A stretch of DNA of 64,000 bases from Flaccisagitta enflata (GCA_965153355.1 OZ231126.1:108190001-108254000), one strand, 5' to 3'; counted from the stretch's first letter, positions 9,417 to 20,340 are shown. Translations and numbers: made by a program. Notes: generated from the sequence alone by a model not told the origin.

Positions 9417-10005
9417 TTTAAAGTTTAGGCGTCTTAGGGTAATGGTTGGTCTGTTAGTCGGCTGTTAGAACTAAGAATAGGCTAGAGCTAATTCTGAATA
9501 AGTAGAGATAACTGTAACACGTAATAGCTGCTGATAAAGGATGAACTAAGTATCTCAAGTTTTGAGTATCAAAAGGCTAAATTTACAAAGCCCGGTTTCT
9601 TACAAATATATAGAATTTATTAAAGGAAGGTTGTGCGCAGAGAAAGGTTTGAATCAAGACTGAATAAGTGGAAAAGTTACTTTCTTACGATGCAGTTTTC
9701 ACACACAAAGAGAATAACAGTATTCAGCTGAGAACGTAATAGAATTACAGTATCCAATCAGAAAACAGAATGCAATAATATTGACCAATAGGCTTTCATG
9801 CCATTTCACTTTTTACCGGAACTAGATTGTAAATTATAAGTTACAAAGTTCTCTTTCTCAAGAAATCATTGTTTTAGTTACAATGGAAAAGCCGGCGCCT
9901 TCTCTGTCTGGAAATTTATAGGATATTTGAGAGGATAGAAAAAGATAGACAGAGACAGAAAGATAGAACATAAAAATGGTCAAATTCATAATTCCATTTT
10001 TAATA
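9417..10005 (-). repeat. 5' LTR of BEL1 (589 bp)
   Basis: About 99% like the 3' LTR apart from a 9-bp deletion. Promoter and start site would lie here, but I could not place them. The target duplication tatgg follows at 10006-10010. Confidence 0.93.
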
Positions 10006-10457
10006 TATGGCAAAAAAATGCATTTTTTTATGATTTTTTTTTGAATTATGAAAAATTGTATGTTTTTTGGCATGAATTTATGCATATTCATTGCAATGAT
10101 TTATGGCAAAAAATGATCATAAATTTATGGGCTTAAGGTACCCATAAATTTATACCAAAAAATGCAGTTTTTCTATGATTTTCTTTGGGATCATAAAAAA
10201 TCTTTTTTTTTTGCATAAATTAATGACAAAAAATGATCATAAATTTATGACAAAAAATGATCATAAATTCATAGGCAATACGTGCCCATAAATTTCTGGC
10301 AAAAAGATGCATGTTTTTTATGATTTTCTTTGGAATCATAAAAAATTGTATGTTTTTTGGCATAAATTTATGCATATTTACTGCATTGATTTATGACAAA
10401 AGATGATCACAAATTCATGGGCTTTAGGTACCCATATATTTATGGGGAGAAAATGCA
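10006..10457. repeat. AT-rich 146-bp satellite, block 2
   Basis: Three or so units with tatgatttt-ctttgg-atcataaaaaat and cataaatttatg motifs, continuing the satellite across the BEL1 insertion. It stops at 'aaaatgcagt', where the LINE begins. The unit resumes at its next step ('atgattttctttggg') at 20341, so the LINE was inserted within a unit. Confidence 0.88.
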
Positions 10458-10761
10458 GTAATTCTTTTATTTGCTTAATTAAAGGTGTTCCCGACTCGAT
10501 CTCGACGAAGGCCCGGAGGCGGACTCGGACAACAAGTTCGAAGGATCGAAGACGGTCGGGCGCGGACCGCCGTCGAAACCGATTTAGAAACACTTTACAA
10601 ACTCGGAAACGAATGGGAACACCTCAACAAGCAACAAAAGCTTCCCACGTGACTTTGCTATAAAACACTAAAAACACGTGCAAAAGAGACTACGGCATAA
10701 ATGTACATACGCCCACCCCAACTCCCCGTGCCGACGGTCTTTCCTTGTGCGATATAATGAT

Positions 10762-13700
10762 ATGAAAAAGAAAGACACTCTAAAAAATAGCGCTTGCGCA
10801 ATCACTAACGAAACCGATCACGACAACGGAGAAAAAAAGGAGAATGACTTAGACGACGCGTTAAATGTGGAAACAACGAGTGAAAAACGTAATAATCTCG
10901 TGCCGGGCTTAGACGACGTGTTAAATGTGGAAACAGCGAGTGAAAAACGTAATAATCTTGTGCCGGACTCGGACGGTGATTATACGGATGTAGACACGGA
11001 TATAGACTCTAGGGACCTGACTACGTCAGGCCCGACGGTTTTAGAGAGGCGGAAATTCTTTGAAAGCACGAGAAAGTCGCCACATAATCTGCGGAAACAA
11101 ATTTATTCGAAATGCGGAGCAGTGGTTAGAGTACCAAACGTGAACGAAAAAAAAGTAGAAACTCCAGCGAAACGAAGACGCGGTAGACCAAAAAAAGCAG
11201 TGTTGACGGAAGACTCGAACGGCCAACCCGGCAACGAGTCGGGAAATTCCACGGGAGCCGAGAGTCCACGAGCTCAGCGTAGGAAAAGAACAAGCTCAAT
11301 TAGAAGTTTCTTTACATCACCACCAGAGGGGCTGACGTCATCCCCCTCGTCTGCTAGGACGAACACAGCAGAAGGCATTCATACGAGCGCTGCCGAAGCG
11401 ACAGCAACTTCCACATCCCACATATCGAGCGCCGATCAGAAGTGTTCTCACCGATAACACCTATAAAACTGCGGTAACACATACTAATCATACTATCCCT
11501 TCATTTGCAGATTCAATATACCAAAGTGATCTTAGTTCTCCGGCAGCCGAAGGCAAACGTAAGAGACACTCCACTTCTGAAGACTCCACAGCTTCCCCAT
11601 CGATCAGAGTCGGACAGACAAGCGAGAGCGGCGCCACGGGCAGACGAAAGAGCCCACAAGTCAACTCTCCACCAGATGCGAAAAAGGGCACAACAAGTGA
11701 AGACTTGACCTCGTCTGGGCCATCGTTCTTCGCAGGTATAACACAACATGATAGCACTACAGACACAGAAGTGAATCAGAAACGACATAACACTAGTAAA
11801 GAAACGGAAAATAAAAAAGACACCACTGACACTGTAGACAACATTACTGAGAAAGATAGAGATTCGGTGTTGCAAGGTCCGGGGGGCAAGGCTCCACACA
11901 CAATGGTAATAACACCTCCATCCCCCACCATTGAGCCCAATAACAGCATGGAAACCGATCAATCGCCGGCGGCGATAGAATCCGCCCAAGTCCAACAGGA
12001 CAATCTACGCCTCCCACCGCCGCTGCCGCCAGCATCGACAAGCGCATCGTCATCGCCATCGCCGCAGCTAGGTGCCGCCGCATCTGCGCCGATCGGAGCC
12101 GAAGCCAATTCATCGGCACCATCAAGCACGGGCGGAGGTAACAACGGATCACCCACGGGAACTTCGCCCACGATTCAAGTTACATCATCAGACGGGCAAA
12201 ATACGCCAGATGCTGCACAACCCGATCACGCCATACCGATCCCGACCCCAATCAACGAAACCACACGACAAAATGGCGTCTCAAACACGTCGGAAAGGAT
12301 CCTCGTCAAACTGTGGCTTCCTGGAGACTGGAGCGAAGCTCAGCTGAGAGACCCCATCGGCGTCCAAGAAAAGATCACGGACTATCTATGGGACAAGCGC
12401 CAAATGACCCTGGGTAACGACGGGGTGGAAATCAAAGGCGGCCAAGTAATCCTCTCCTTCAACAGTATGCACGCATACAACGTCTGTAACAGCAGCGGAT
12501 TTTGGAGCGAATTCACGACCGCCAACATTAGCACCCCGGTTACAGTCACCAGAGCAAACATGGTCTTCGCGGCCTGCATCGGCAACATGCCGGACAAATT
12601 CACGGAACAACAGCTGATGGCCCACTTCCAGAAGAAAGGATTCCCGGTTAATTTCGTGAAAAAGCTATGGGCAGGATCAACGGCTTGCAAGATCAAGGTA
12701 GAAGTCCCATCCAGAAAGGCTTTGATCCAACTGGCAGAGCCCGATGCGCTCAAAAATCTCTTCGGCCTAAGACGCACATATGAAGTCGTGCAATATGAAG
12801 ACAGACGAGAAGGCCGCTGCTGGAGATGCTCTAGGTTTGGGCACAACCAATACAACTGCATCCAAGGCTTGCGCTGCAAACGATGCGGGGAAACGGGCCA
12901 CGAAGCGACGCCCTTCAACGGTACGACATGCGCAAAGGACTCGCACTGTGGCAACTGCGGAGGAAATCACGAAGCGGACGATCCAACATGCCCAACGCTC
13001 AAAAAATGGCTAGAGGACATGAAAGCCCATCGTGAACGAGGTAAGAATCGCAGAGGTCAAACACAAACGGGACCTAGGGGCTTTGACCGACAACAACAGC
13101 CGAGAGCTGGAGACCATCTAAACCTTGGGGATTATTTGCCCACTGGAAACGCATGGAGTAATACCCAACCACAACAGGGCCCTAATCACCAAACGCGGCA
13201 AACTCCTATGGACGAGTCACATCACGGGTTTAATTTTGATCTCGACTCAGACATCCATTTCCCCCAACAAAACCAGAACCTAAATACGGGAACACAACAG
13301 GGGCAGCCAAATAACAATACAGGCGGAAGAAGAAGGGGCAGATCCCCAAGCCCGGCATACGGCCAAAATCAAAGGAATATCAGGCTTGAACAAAAAGTAG
13401 ACAAAGTAGAAACAGACATAAGCCAGATCAAAACCCAATTCGCAGATCTCGCCAATAAAATGAATCAAATCCTTTCTTCCTTCAACTCAGACAAAACAGG
13501 TGCGCGTTCAACCTTCGCGAGTGATCCAACCGCAACCTGCGCGTCAAACCCACCGCTTCGTGCCGATCAACGTGCTCCACAGGGCTACAACGTGCTCCTC
13601 CTTCCATCTGTAGGGGATCCAACTGCACCGCCAAAACCTTCTGAGACCATCACGGTACCCCTTCCGCCTACTCAGCCACCGCCTCCAGATGCGAATATCA

Positions 13701-14086
13701 TCAGGTATACTGAAAACATGCCAAAGGACATCCACGATAACTCCAAGCGTGCAGGAATTCCGCAACAGCTACTAAACTCCAAACAAAGGAAATCCCTTGA
13801 CATTGAAGCCGCATCGGCAAAGCCAATTTTGAAACCGTGCTATATAAGGTTCCACAAGCCTAATATGGCAAAGGCTGGGCTATACACCACAAATAACCTG
13901 GTTATCATACCCAAATCTTGCTGCACCATCACAGAGAAAGCTCCATGTCTCCCACCTTCGAAAATGCAGCACGACCTCATCGAAGTTTCGGAAGAGGATC
14001 GCGAGCAAGATCAGCAAGCGATGATGAAACTACTCCAGGATCTTCGAGGCACGGCATCGGCTCCCCAACACAATGCCTCAAGCTGA
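10762..14086 (+). CDS. LINE ORF1, gag-like protein with AT-hook and CCHC knuckles (frameshifted)
   Basis: Two overlapping frames form one protein of about 1100 residues. The first (ATG 10762 to stop 11457) is acidic. It has a near-identical doubled block around ALNVETTSEKRNNLVPG and an AT-hook-like RRRGRPKKA. The second frame is open from 11336 to 14086, so a one-base register change lies in 11336-11457; it may be a mutation or programmed shifting. The second part is Ser/Thr/Pro-rich, then has a nucleic-acid-binding region with three Cys/His knuckles (CWRCSRFGHNQYNC near 12818, CKRCGETGHE, CGNCGGNHEADDPTC), then a Gln/Asn-rich tail. In related LINEs ORF1 coats the RNA and aids strand transfer. 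Its stop overlaps the ORF2 start by 14 nt. Confidence 0.82.
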
Positions 14087-17009
14087 AGACAGACACCGAG
14101 GGACACTTCGAATTCAAGGTATTAATACCAACGGGTGCATCAACAGACGACATTTACTAATGAATGAGATTAACAGTAACAAGGGGAAGAACATAATCTA
14201 TGTCATCAACGACATCCGTCTGCAACATGGAGAAGAAAACCGCCTCCAACTCATCAATCACAATGCCACGATCCATAACTTACCCCTACAAAACCACAGA
14301 CCTGGTGGGTGTGCCATATTAACACCTAAAGGCATACACATAACAGTTCACAACAGCTACACGAAAGAATCCATATTGATGTCCTTCAATGTCAATAATA
14401 ACCAACGTATAACACTCGCGACTCAATATGTCCATGGCTCGGGAGCGAAAATCGACAGAGCGCTGGTGGACGACTTTGCAAGGATCTCAAGGGATCACAT
14501 CGGCATCATGGTAGGCGACTTCAACTCACCTTTAAAGATATTCGGCAGTCACAACGACAGCAACGCGGGCGACTGGCTACTGGAAGCAACGGAAGACAAC
14601 GACCTCACTGTAGTCAAAAATAAAATTAACACATACATAGACAACAAAGGGGGAGCTGATAATGTCTTGGACATGTTCATACTCAACAACCATGCCCAGA
14701 ACCATATGCAGAAACTCGAAATCCTTAGCTGCATCGGCAGCGACCACTTACCAATCCAAATTACCTTGAACATATCCACAAATAATCCACCGGTAACATT
14801 TAAAGTTGTCGATGAAAACCAATTTGCATACTTGCAAGAAAACAATAACGAATACACGGGCGAAATATACAAGACCAAGGCAGACATTGACGAAGCCATC
14901 GGAAAGTTCTCATCATTCATAGAGAAATGCAAAGCAGATTCAACCACACACAAAACAGTAAGAACCAAAAACGGAATCACATTAAGCAAGGAGACGAACG
15001 CCCTCATCACAGAACATAGGCAATTAGTAAGAAAACGGAAAAACAAATCCAATATGACCGCGGAGGAAATCCGCAGGTGCAACTGGCTTGGACGCGAAAT
15101 CAAACGGATGATTGAAAAGGACTACGGGAATCACCTTATAAAAAAGGGTAACAAAATAATAGATGAACAAGATCCCAAGAAACGTTGGAAGCTCCTCAAC
15201 GACACGATGAACAGAAAGCATAAAGACACTAGCTTCAGGGCTTTAAACCGACCGGACGGAACAAAGGCAGAAAGCATCGAAGAGAACCTCGAAATCCACG
15301 CATCGAGGTTGCAAAAGACTTGTAGCTTAGAAGATGACGATAGGATTGAAAAGGAATTCACGAAGGAAGTTGACAGCTGGCTAGCGCGACATTACCCAAA
15401 TCTAGATGACACATTATCATGGTCACCCATAGACTCCATTCCGCTAAACGACGCGAGATCGACGATGTTATGCACGAGCGAGATAACAAAGTCTCTTATT
15501 AAAGCCATTAAAAACACCGGGGCAGCAGGCCCGGATAACATCGACCACTTCACACTCAAACGACTATCACCTAAATCCATAACATGGCTCACAGCAATAT
15601 TCAACTCATGCATCACCATAGCATATTTCCCAGATGCATGGAAGATAAGCCATGTCGTAATGATACCAAAACCTGGCAAGGACCAGAATGATAGTGGCAA
15701 CTACAGGCCTATTTCATTATGCAGTACTCTAGGAAAAATACTGGAGAAACTCATGTTACGAGCATTCAACAAGTTCCTAGACGACAAAGGACTCCGAAGA
15801 GGACGTCAGTGTGGATTCACGCGGGGCAGATCTGCCCAAGAGTCACTCCTGAAGCTCAGCGAAGACGCAAAATCGGCATTCAAAGGGGATAGAAGCCTTC
15901 TCGGGGTCTTTGTGGACCTCGAGAAGGCTTTTGATAAACTATGGCACAACGGCCTGATCTTCAAACTCTTAACGAATGGGGCACCACTGGAAATGGTTAA
16001 ACTTATTAGAAGCTTTCTCACAAATCGCTTATTCCATATTAAAGATGGAGGCAAACTGTCGGCACCACGTACATTAGAGGCTTCCGCCCCCCAAGGCGGC
16101 ACCAGCAGTCCACCTCTGTTTAACTACTTTATACACGACATCCCAGGATCGGACCAACCCAACCTCATATGCCATTGGAACGACGGAAGCGGATATGCCG
16201 ACGACTGCGCGGAATGGCGCTCCTTCCTAAGCTTGATCCATGCGTGTCAGGAAATGCAAAAATACTTAGACGAGCTACAACGGTGGGGAAGTAAATGGCG
16301 CCTCCTGCCTAGCCCAGCAAAAACTGAGGTTATCATTTTCAGTAAGAATGGCCGCATGAGAAACGCAACACCGAATCTCACACTCTACGGCCGCCGCCTC
16401 CAGGTGGTAAAGACGGTCAAATTCCTTGGAGTCACCTTTGATCAGGAACTCAAGTGGAAACCACACATAGAAGGCACCATTAGGAAATCCATCCCACGCT
16501 CGATTCAAATTAGCACTATCTCCAAATGTCTCAACGGACGAGATCCGAAACTGCTACTCCTACTAGTAAACGCGCTCATTGTCTCACTTTATGATTACAG
16601 TGCCATATGTTGGCTAGGAATGGGTAAGACACTGTGGCAGCAAATCCACACGGCACACATTCGTACACTAAAAAGCCTTGCGGGACTTCCACGCAGAACA
16701 CCAGAAAGCACAGTCTTCGACATATTTGACACGGTCCCAATCAAACACACGATCCACAGAAGAGCAGTCGCGAGATTCGAGGCCATAAATCAAAACAATG
16801 CTCACCTAGCCAAATTCCAAACGAGAGCTATATACGATCACATTCCCAAAACTACGAGAACGGGGAACACTGCGCACCTAACACCGTATGAAACGTGCAT
16901 CAAACACAGTGAAATCATTGATGTGATCCTAAATTGCCATCACTGCACTTTTCTCTCTTCCCACGCATGCGTGACACGTGACACAGATCCCACTGCTGCT
17001 AGAGTTTAG
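14073..17009 (+). CDS. LINE ORF2, APE endonuclease plus reverse transcriptase
   Basis: 978 residues from the ATG at 14073. The endonuclease part has a modified N-terminal motif (YVINDIRL instead of the common LQET form), GDFNSP near residue 148 and GSDHLPIQI near 222. The RT has NYRPISL near 541, FVDLEKAFDKLW near 613 and YADD near 708. A 'thumb' and C-terminal region follow without a recognisable RNase H. This fits Jockey/CR1-like target-primed reverse transcription. The frame is uninterrupted, so this copy may be young. A second in-frame ATG at 14160 overlaps a stop in another frame as TAATG, an alternative start. I infer translation by reinitiation or leaky scanning after ORF1. Confidence 0.92.
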   Translation: MPQAEDRHRGTLRIQGINTNGCINRRHLLMNEINSNKGKNIIYVINDIRLQHGEENRLQLINHNATIHNLPLQNHRPGGCAILTPKGIHITVHNSYTKESILMSFNVNNNQRITLATQYVHGSGAKIDRALVDDFARISRDHIGIMVGDFNSPLKIFGSHNDSNAGDWLLEATEDNDLTVVKNKINTYIDNKGGADNVLDMFILNNHAQNHMQKLEILSCIGSDHLPIQITLNISTNNPPVTFKVVDENQFAYLQENNNEYTGEIYKTKADIDEAIGKFSSFIEKCKADSTTHKTVRTKNGITLSKETNALITEHRQLVRKRKNKSNMTAEEIRRCNWLGREIKRMIEKDYGNHLIKKGNKIIDEQDPKKRWKLLNDTMNRKHKDTSFRALNRPDGTKAESIEENLEIHASRLQKTCSLEDDDRIEKEFTKEVDSWLARHYPNLDDTLSWSPIDSIPLNDARSTMLCTSEITKSLIKAIKNTGAAGPDNIDHFTLKRLSPKSITWLTAIFNSCITIAYFPDAWKISHVVMIPKPGKDQNDSGNYRPISLCSTLGKILEKLMLRAFNKFLDDKGLRRGRQCGFTRGRSAQESLLKLSEDAKSAFKGDRSLLGVFVDLEKAFDKLWHNGLIFKLLTNGAPLEMVKLIRSFLTNRLFHIKDGGKLSAPRTLEASAPQGGTSSPPLFNYFIHDIPGSDQPNLICHWNDGSGYADDCAEWRSFLSLIHACQEMQKYLDELQRWGSKWRLLPSPAKTEVIIFSKNGRMRNATPNLTLYGRRLQVVKTVKFLGVTFDQELKWKPHIEGTIRKSIPRSIQISTISKCLNGRDPKLLLLLVNALIVSLYDYSAICWLGMGKTLWQQIHTAHIRTLKSLAGLPRRTPESTVFDIFDTVPIKHTIHRRAVARFEAINQNNAHLAKFQTRAIYDHIPKTTRTGNTAHLTPYETCIKHSEIIDVILNCHHCTFLSSHACVTRDTDPTAARV

Positions 17010-17466
17010 CACCGGCTTTAAAAGAATAACAGAGAAAGTGATCCCATGATGGGCTAAGGACAAAGTCAAAGACAAAAAGACAAAAGCCAACAGACAGAAA
17101 TCAAACAGAGTAAAACCAAACAACAACAAACTGTCTTCTAATCACTGTGATTTAATCGTTCTGTTTTTCATGTTCTATGTTACATGGAATTACACCGTGA
17201 CTCAACTCGATTTAAGTATAACGAAAAGAGTTAAAATAACCGTCAATCAAATACTGTTTAATCATTGTGTTCTACTTGTTCCGTTCTCCTTCTCTGGAAA
17301 CTGCACTGTGACCTACCTTGATTTATCCGTGATCATGTCCCCTGAATCAAACTCGAATCTCACCCCGAACATTAAAACCCGCCATGTATCTGGGATACAA
17401 CTGAACACTGAAATTTTCAAATTGATTTCCGTAACAATACAGGACCGTGCAGAATCAATTGCAGAT
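17010..17466 (+). other. LINE spacer between ORF2 and ORF3 with an imperfect direct repeat
   Basis: Noncoding spacer. Segments near 17135-17215 and 17255-17330 resemble each other (ttctaatcactgtg / gtttaatcattgtg, then ggaa..caccgtgac / ggaa..cactgtgac and gattta). The ORF3 frame is open from 17170, but the open part over this spacer is compositionally unlike the protein that follows. Confidence 0.5.
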
Positions 17467-19335
17467 ATGGCGAAGCGTAAATCGGGTCCCGAAGGCACCT
17501 CGTCACGAGATTACGACAGCGACGTCTCCCTCGGCGAAGATGCGCAAAGCACGGCTACGAAAGCACAGAAACGGGAGGATGACGAACGCAGACGTATTCG
17601 ACGAGAAGAAGTCCGCCGAGCCCTCTCACGCGCTAGCTCGTCCACCTCACTTGCAACGGCAAATCTGTCGCGCTCGAATTCGATTTCATCTTTCGCTCCG
17701 GTAATTCACCGTAACGCCTCTGGGTTCAAGAGGCGCATTGCGCTTCAACAGCAGAAGGAGCCAGCTCAACCTGTGCACAACATCTGCATCGACATCGACG
17801 ACGACGACATAGAACAAATGGATAAAGAACGCCGCGGGGAAGCTCCGACTGAAGAGAGTGACGCGTCAACGGCTAGGAATTCGAGCGAGGATCGAGAGGA
17901 GGCTAACCGCATCCTCTCATCTCCAACTAACACGGCAGACGTAAAACGCGCAGTCGCCGGAAACCGATCCCATAGCCGGAATAAGGGCGCCGCAGTCGGC
18001 GCCGTCGCCTGCTCGACGCAAGCGACGACGCAAACGCCCAGCCGAGGAGAAAGGCAGTCAAGAATGGATAAGCACGTGCGCCGCGACGACAGGCTGCAAC
18101 CGCCTTCCGACTCCGTCGCAGCACGCCCGAAAACCTGTGAAAAGAGCCGCAGCACGAGTCGTGATTCCCCATCGTCGGTGTTCACCGGGGCTTTCGACGA
18201 GCGCCATCGTTCCAGAGGTCTCATCGAAACCTCATCCTCAATGTCGACCACCACTACGCGCCGCCACCTCACGGACCGCGATGGCAAAACCATGGGTTAC
18301 GTCGAGGAGAACCTCACACGCAGATCATTCCATCGCAACGACGAAGGCTCCGCGCTCGAAGAGATATCGGACAGCAACACCGAAAAAGCGCCGCCGTCAG
18401 TCGCCCGCACCAACACAAACGCGCCATCGGCGAACGCACGCAGCAACACCAGAACCGAACTCGACCGCCTATACCGCTCGGCGTCACTCGGATGTCCGGA
18501 AGTCCCAGCCCACTTCAAAAGTTCCAAAGCCCGGTACTCGCCAAGGGTGTCCCTGCAACGCCTCGACGCTTCCGCCGCTTTAGGAACTGATCGCGATCAA
18601 CACGGTGCGACGAACGAGCCATCCGACCAAGCCGATAACTACGCGCAGACGAATCAGCCGCCCACCTTGCCCGCCCCGCCATCTGGGGTCGACAACCGCG
18701 GGCAGGCACTCGGCAGCGGCGAATCCAAAGCAAGGTCCAACCATAGCAACAGAGACGCGCCATCGACGAAGAATCCGCAGAGCAGCCAAAATGCAACAGC
18801 TACGGAACCATCCCACAAGGTCAAAACCGTCATTGCACTTCCGGGCCCGACTAGAAGCGTCGAAATCCTCACGACGCCAAGCGAGAGACGCCGCAATCCC
18901 TCGACCGACTCCGGCATGCAATCCCGCCCCACCTCTGGGCTGGGCGGGGAACAGAGTTCGCACGCCGAACACACGGGTCCGTCAGAGAACGCTCTCATCC
19001 TACCGGACATTGCCGATTGGGTCATCGCGGGGGATTTCTGTTGGGAGGACCGTTACCAACAACAGATGGACAACTACGCGTTAACCCCGAAGGAAACAGC
19101 AGACGATCCAATATGCGAGGCCCGTTACATCGAGATTCGTAAATCCGGGAGGGTAGTGTCTCTCCCAATCAACATCGAAAGGATCGAGATGTGGAAACGT
19201 CACGCCGCGTCGGAACTGGACCTCAGCAAAACGTGCAAAGACTGCATCTTCCTCGGAAAAGCCCTCAGAGAGGAAAAGAAGAAAACCGAGGAACTTTCCG
19301 CAATGGCCAAAGGAAGCGATGAAGACGACGAGTGA
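17467..19335 (+). CDS. LINE ORF3, unidentified basic/acidic Ser-rich protein
   Basis: 622 residues from ATG 17467; the frame is open further upstream from 17170. I do not recognise a family. The N-terminus MAKRKSGPEG is basic and is followed by an Arg/Glu-rich helix (REDDERRRIRREEVRRAL, about residues 36-53). A long low-complexity Ser/Thr/Arg/Pro region comes next. The C-terminal roughly 110 residues look folded: LPDIADWVIAGDFCWEDRY, then IEIRKSGRVVSLPINIERIE, CKDCIFLGKALREEKKK and an acidic end. Codon use is GC-rich like ORF1 and ORF2. Position after the RT inside one LINE is odd. It could be a captured gene, a second nucleic-acid-binding protein, or ORF1 of another element whose RT was lost. 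Confidence 0.7.
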   Translation: MAKRKSGPEGTSSRDYDSDVSLGEDAQSTATKAQKREDDERRRIRREEVRRALSRASSSTSLATANLSRSNSISSFAPVIHRNASGFKRRIALQQQKEPAQPVHNICIDIDDDDIEQMDKERRGEAPTEESDASTARNSSEDREEANRILSSPTNTADVKRAVAGNRSHSRNKGAAVGAVACSTQATTQTPSRGERQSRMDKHVRRDDRLQPPSDSVAARPKTCEKSRSTSRDSPSSVFTGAFDERHRSRGLIETSSSMSTTTTRRHLTDRDGKTMGYVEENLTRRSFHRNDEGSALEEISDSNTEKAPPSVARTNTNAPSANARSNTRTELDRLYRSASLGCPEVPAHFKSSKARYSPRVSLQRLDASAALGTDRDQHGATNEPSDQADNYAQTNQPPTLPAPPSGVDNRGQALGSGESKARSNHSNRDAPSTKNPQSSQNATATEPSHKVKTVIALPGPTRSVEILTTPSERRRNPSTDSGMQSRPTSGLGGEQSSHAEHTGPSENALILPDIADWVIAGDFCWEDRYQQQMDNYALTPKETADDPICEARYIEIRKSGRVVSLPINIERIEMWKRHAASELDLSKTCKDCIFLGKALREEKKKTEELSAMAKGSDEDDE

Positions 19336-20311
19336 GATACGCGCGTGGGACACAAACGAAAGTCACCATTCGAACTGATGTGACTGTCGAGGGAACATCG
19401 AACTCGGCATACCGCCAAAGTGCCTAAACAACACGTAACCATTTGATTATTGATTATTGATAACTATCCATCGACCTACGCGAAAACTGCGTCCTCCGTT
19501 ATGACTCATTAGATTTACATGTTAAAGATGCACATGTCCTGTGAAATCGACCTAAGACTCTTGCTTCCCCATACCCTCGTCACGCGCTGTTTTTCCGGAG
19601 GATTAGTTGAAGACTTTAGTTAAACTAGCCGACAGCTGCGGCCAACTCTTACTGACTTGCTTTCATTCGTTCTGTTCTTTTTCGCTCCTATATTCACGTT
19701 TTGGATCTGTCATTGTGCTCGATGTCGATAAGATAGGGGGGTCCGGGGGGCCCCCGCCCCGGGGATAAAGTTGCGCCGGCGGATTGTGCCGCGACGTGCT
19801 TGTGTCTACGTACTGCTTACATTCATTCTGTTCTTTTTTCGCTCCTATATTCACGTTTTGGATCTGTCATTGTGCTCGATGTCGATAAGTTAGGGGGGTC
19901 CGGGGGGGGGGGGGGGGGGATAAAGTTGCGCCGGCGGATTGTGCCGCGACGTGCTTTGTGTCTACGTACTGTGTTAGCCCGTTATTTTTCGCGCCTCGTT
20001 GGGTATTTGACAGTGTTCCGCGGCCACGTTACGATGATACTCGTGGGGATGTGGGTACTCCGGGGGAGGGGGCGTGTCAGGCACGTTGATGTCCCGTTGA
20101 ATAATACGTGCCCCTCGGTGCCGTAGATGTAAATAGTGTCACGTTAGAGTACTAGCTACCGATCAACTTGCGGCAGATGGCCGTTTTGTGTCAAGCACGT
20201 GAAATAGGTTACCGCTGAGCTGTGTCGCGTAGACCCACGTATGTGAACGTGTTGAAATTGTGTAATGGCGTGTAGCTTATTTCTCATGATCTTAATGATT
20301 TGAAATAGAAG
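19336..20311 (+). other. LINE 3' noncoding region
   Basis: Roughly 1 kb without a credible gene, containing the tandem duplication at 19660-19970 and GC-rich sequence including 'gcggcagatgg' and CpG-rich stretches. It would be the part recognised by the element's own RT during priming. Confidence 0.6.
19660..19970 (+). repeat. 156-bp tandem duplication with G-runs
   Basis: Two copies offset by 156 bp, sharing 'cgctcctatattcacgtttt', 'ggatctgtcattgtgctcga' and 'aaagttgcgccggcggattg'. At the same site copy 1 has ggggggcccccgccccgggg and copy 2 has an uninterrupted run of 18 G (19902-19919). Confidence 0.92.
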
Positions 20312-20340
20312 CTGTTCAAATTCAAATTCAAATTCAAATT
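20312..20340 (+). repeat. TTCAAA hexamer tail of the LINE
   Basis: Four copies of TTCAAA/AAATTC directly before the satellite resumes at 'atgattttctttggg'. It is read as the 3' tail left by target-primed reverse transcription. Confidence 0.8.

Larger units (their letters stand above)
169..10005 (-). mobile_element. Near-complete BEL/Pao LTR retrotransposon (BEL1)
   Basis: A 9.84-kb LTR retrotransposon read on the minus strand. The 5' LTR is 9417-10005 and the 3' LTR 169-766, with tatgg target duplications at 164-168 and 10006-10010. A primer-binding site directly follows the 5' LTR, then comes a roughly 2.3-kb repeat-filled leader, one long gag-pol frame (7131 down to 2059, continuing out of frame to 1670), about 0.9 kb of 3' noncoding sequence, a purine-rich tract and the 3' LTR. 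The order protease, reverse transcriptase, RNase H, integrase and the zinc-finger types are those of BEL/Pao. The LTRs differ at about six positions plus one 9-bp indel, so the insertion is fairly recent. It sits inside the 146-bp satellite. A third, partial copy of the family is at 61406-64000. Confidence 0.95.
10458..20340 (+). mobile_element. Long APE-type LINE (Jockey/CR1-like grade) with extra ORF
   Basis: A 9.9-kb insertion in the satellite. It is GC-richer than its surroundings and ends in tandem TTCAAA/AAATTC hexamers (20312-20340), like the simple-repeat tails of many LINEs. It holds ORF1 (gag-like, CCHC fingers), ORF2 (APE endonuclease plus reverse transcriptase), a third frame of 622 codons downstream, and about 1 kb of 3' noncoding sequence with a 156-bp tandem duplication. 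Most LINEs are 4-7 kb, and an ORF after the RT is unusual. The alternative, two elements side by side, is not supported by any tail or satellite sequence between ORF2 and ORF3. The exact 5' end is uncertain by some tens of bases. Confidence 0.8.

Noticed and set aside
11461-11512. Apparent intron end (tactaat branch-like site, pyrimidines, tttgcag) in LINE ORF1
   Set aside because: The downstream frame is open through it from 11336, no matching donor is convincing, and LINEs move through unspliced RNA. A one-base register change explains the data better.
17170-17466. ORF3 start at 17170
   Set aside because: The first 99 codons cover a spacer with an imperfect direct repeat and have a composition unlike the rest; ATG 17467 precedes the typical basic N-terminus.
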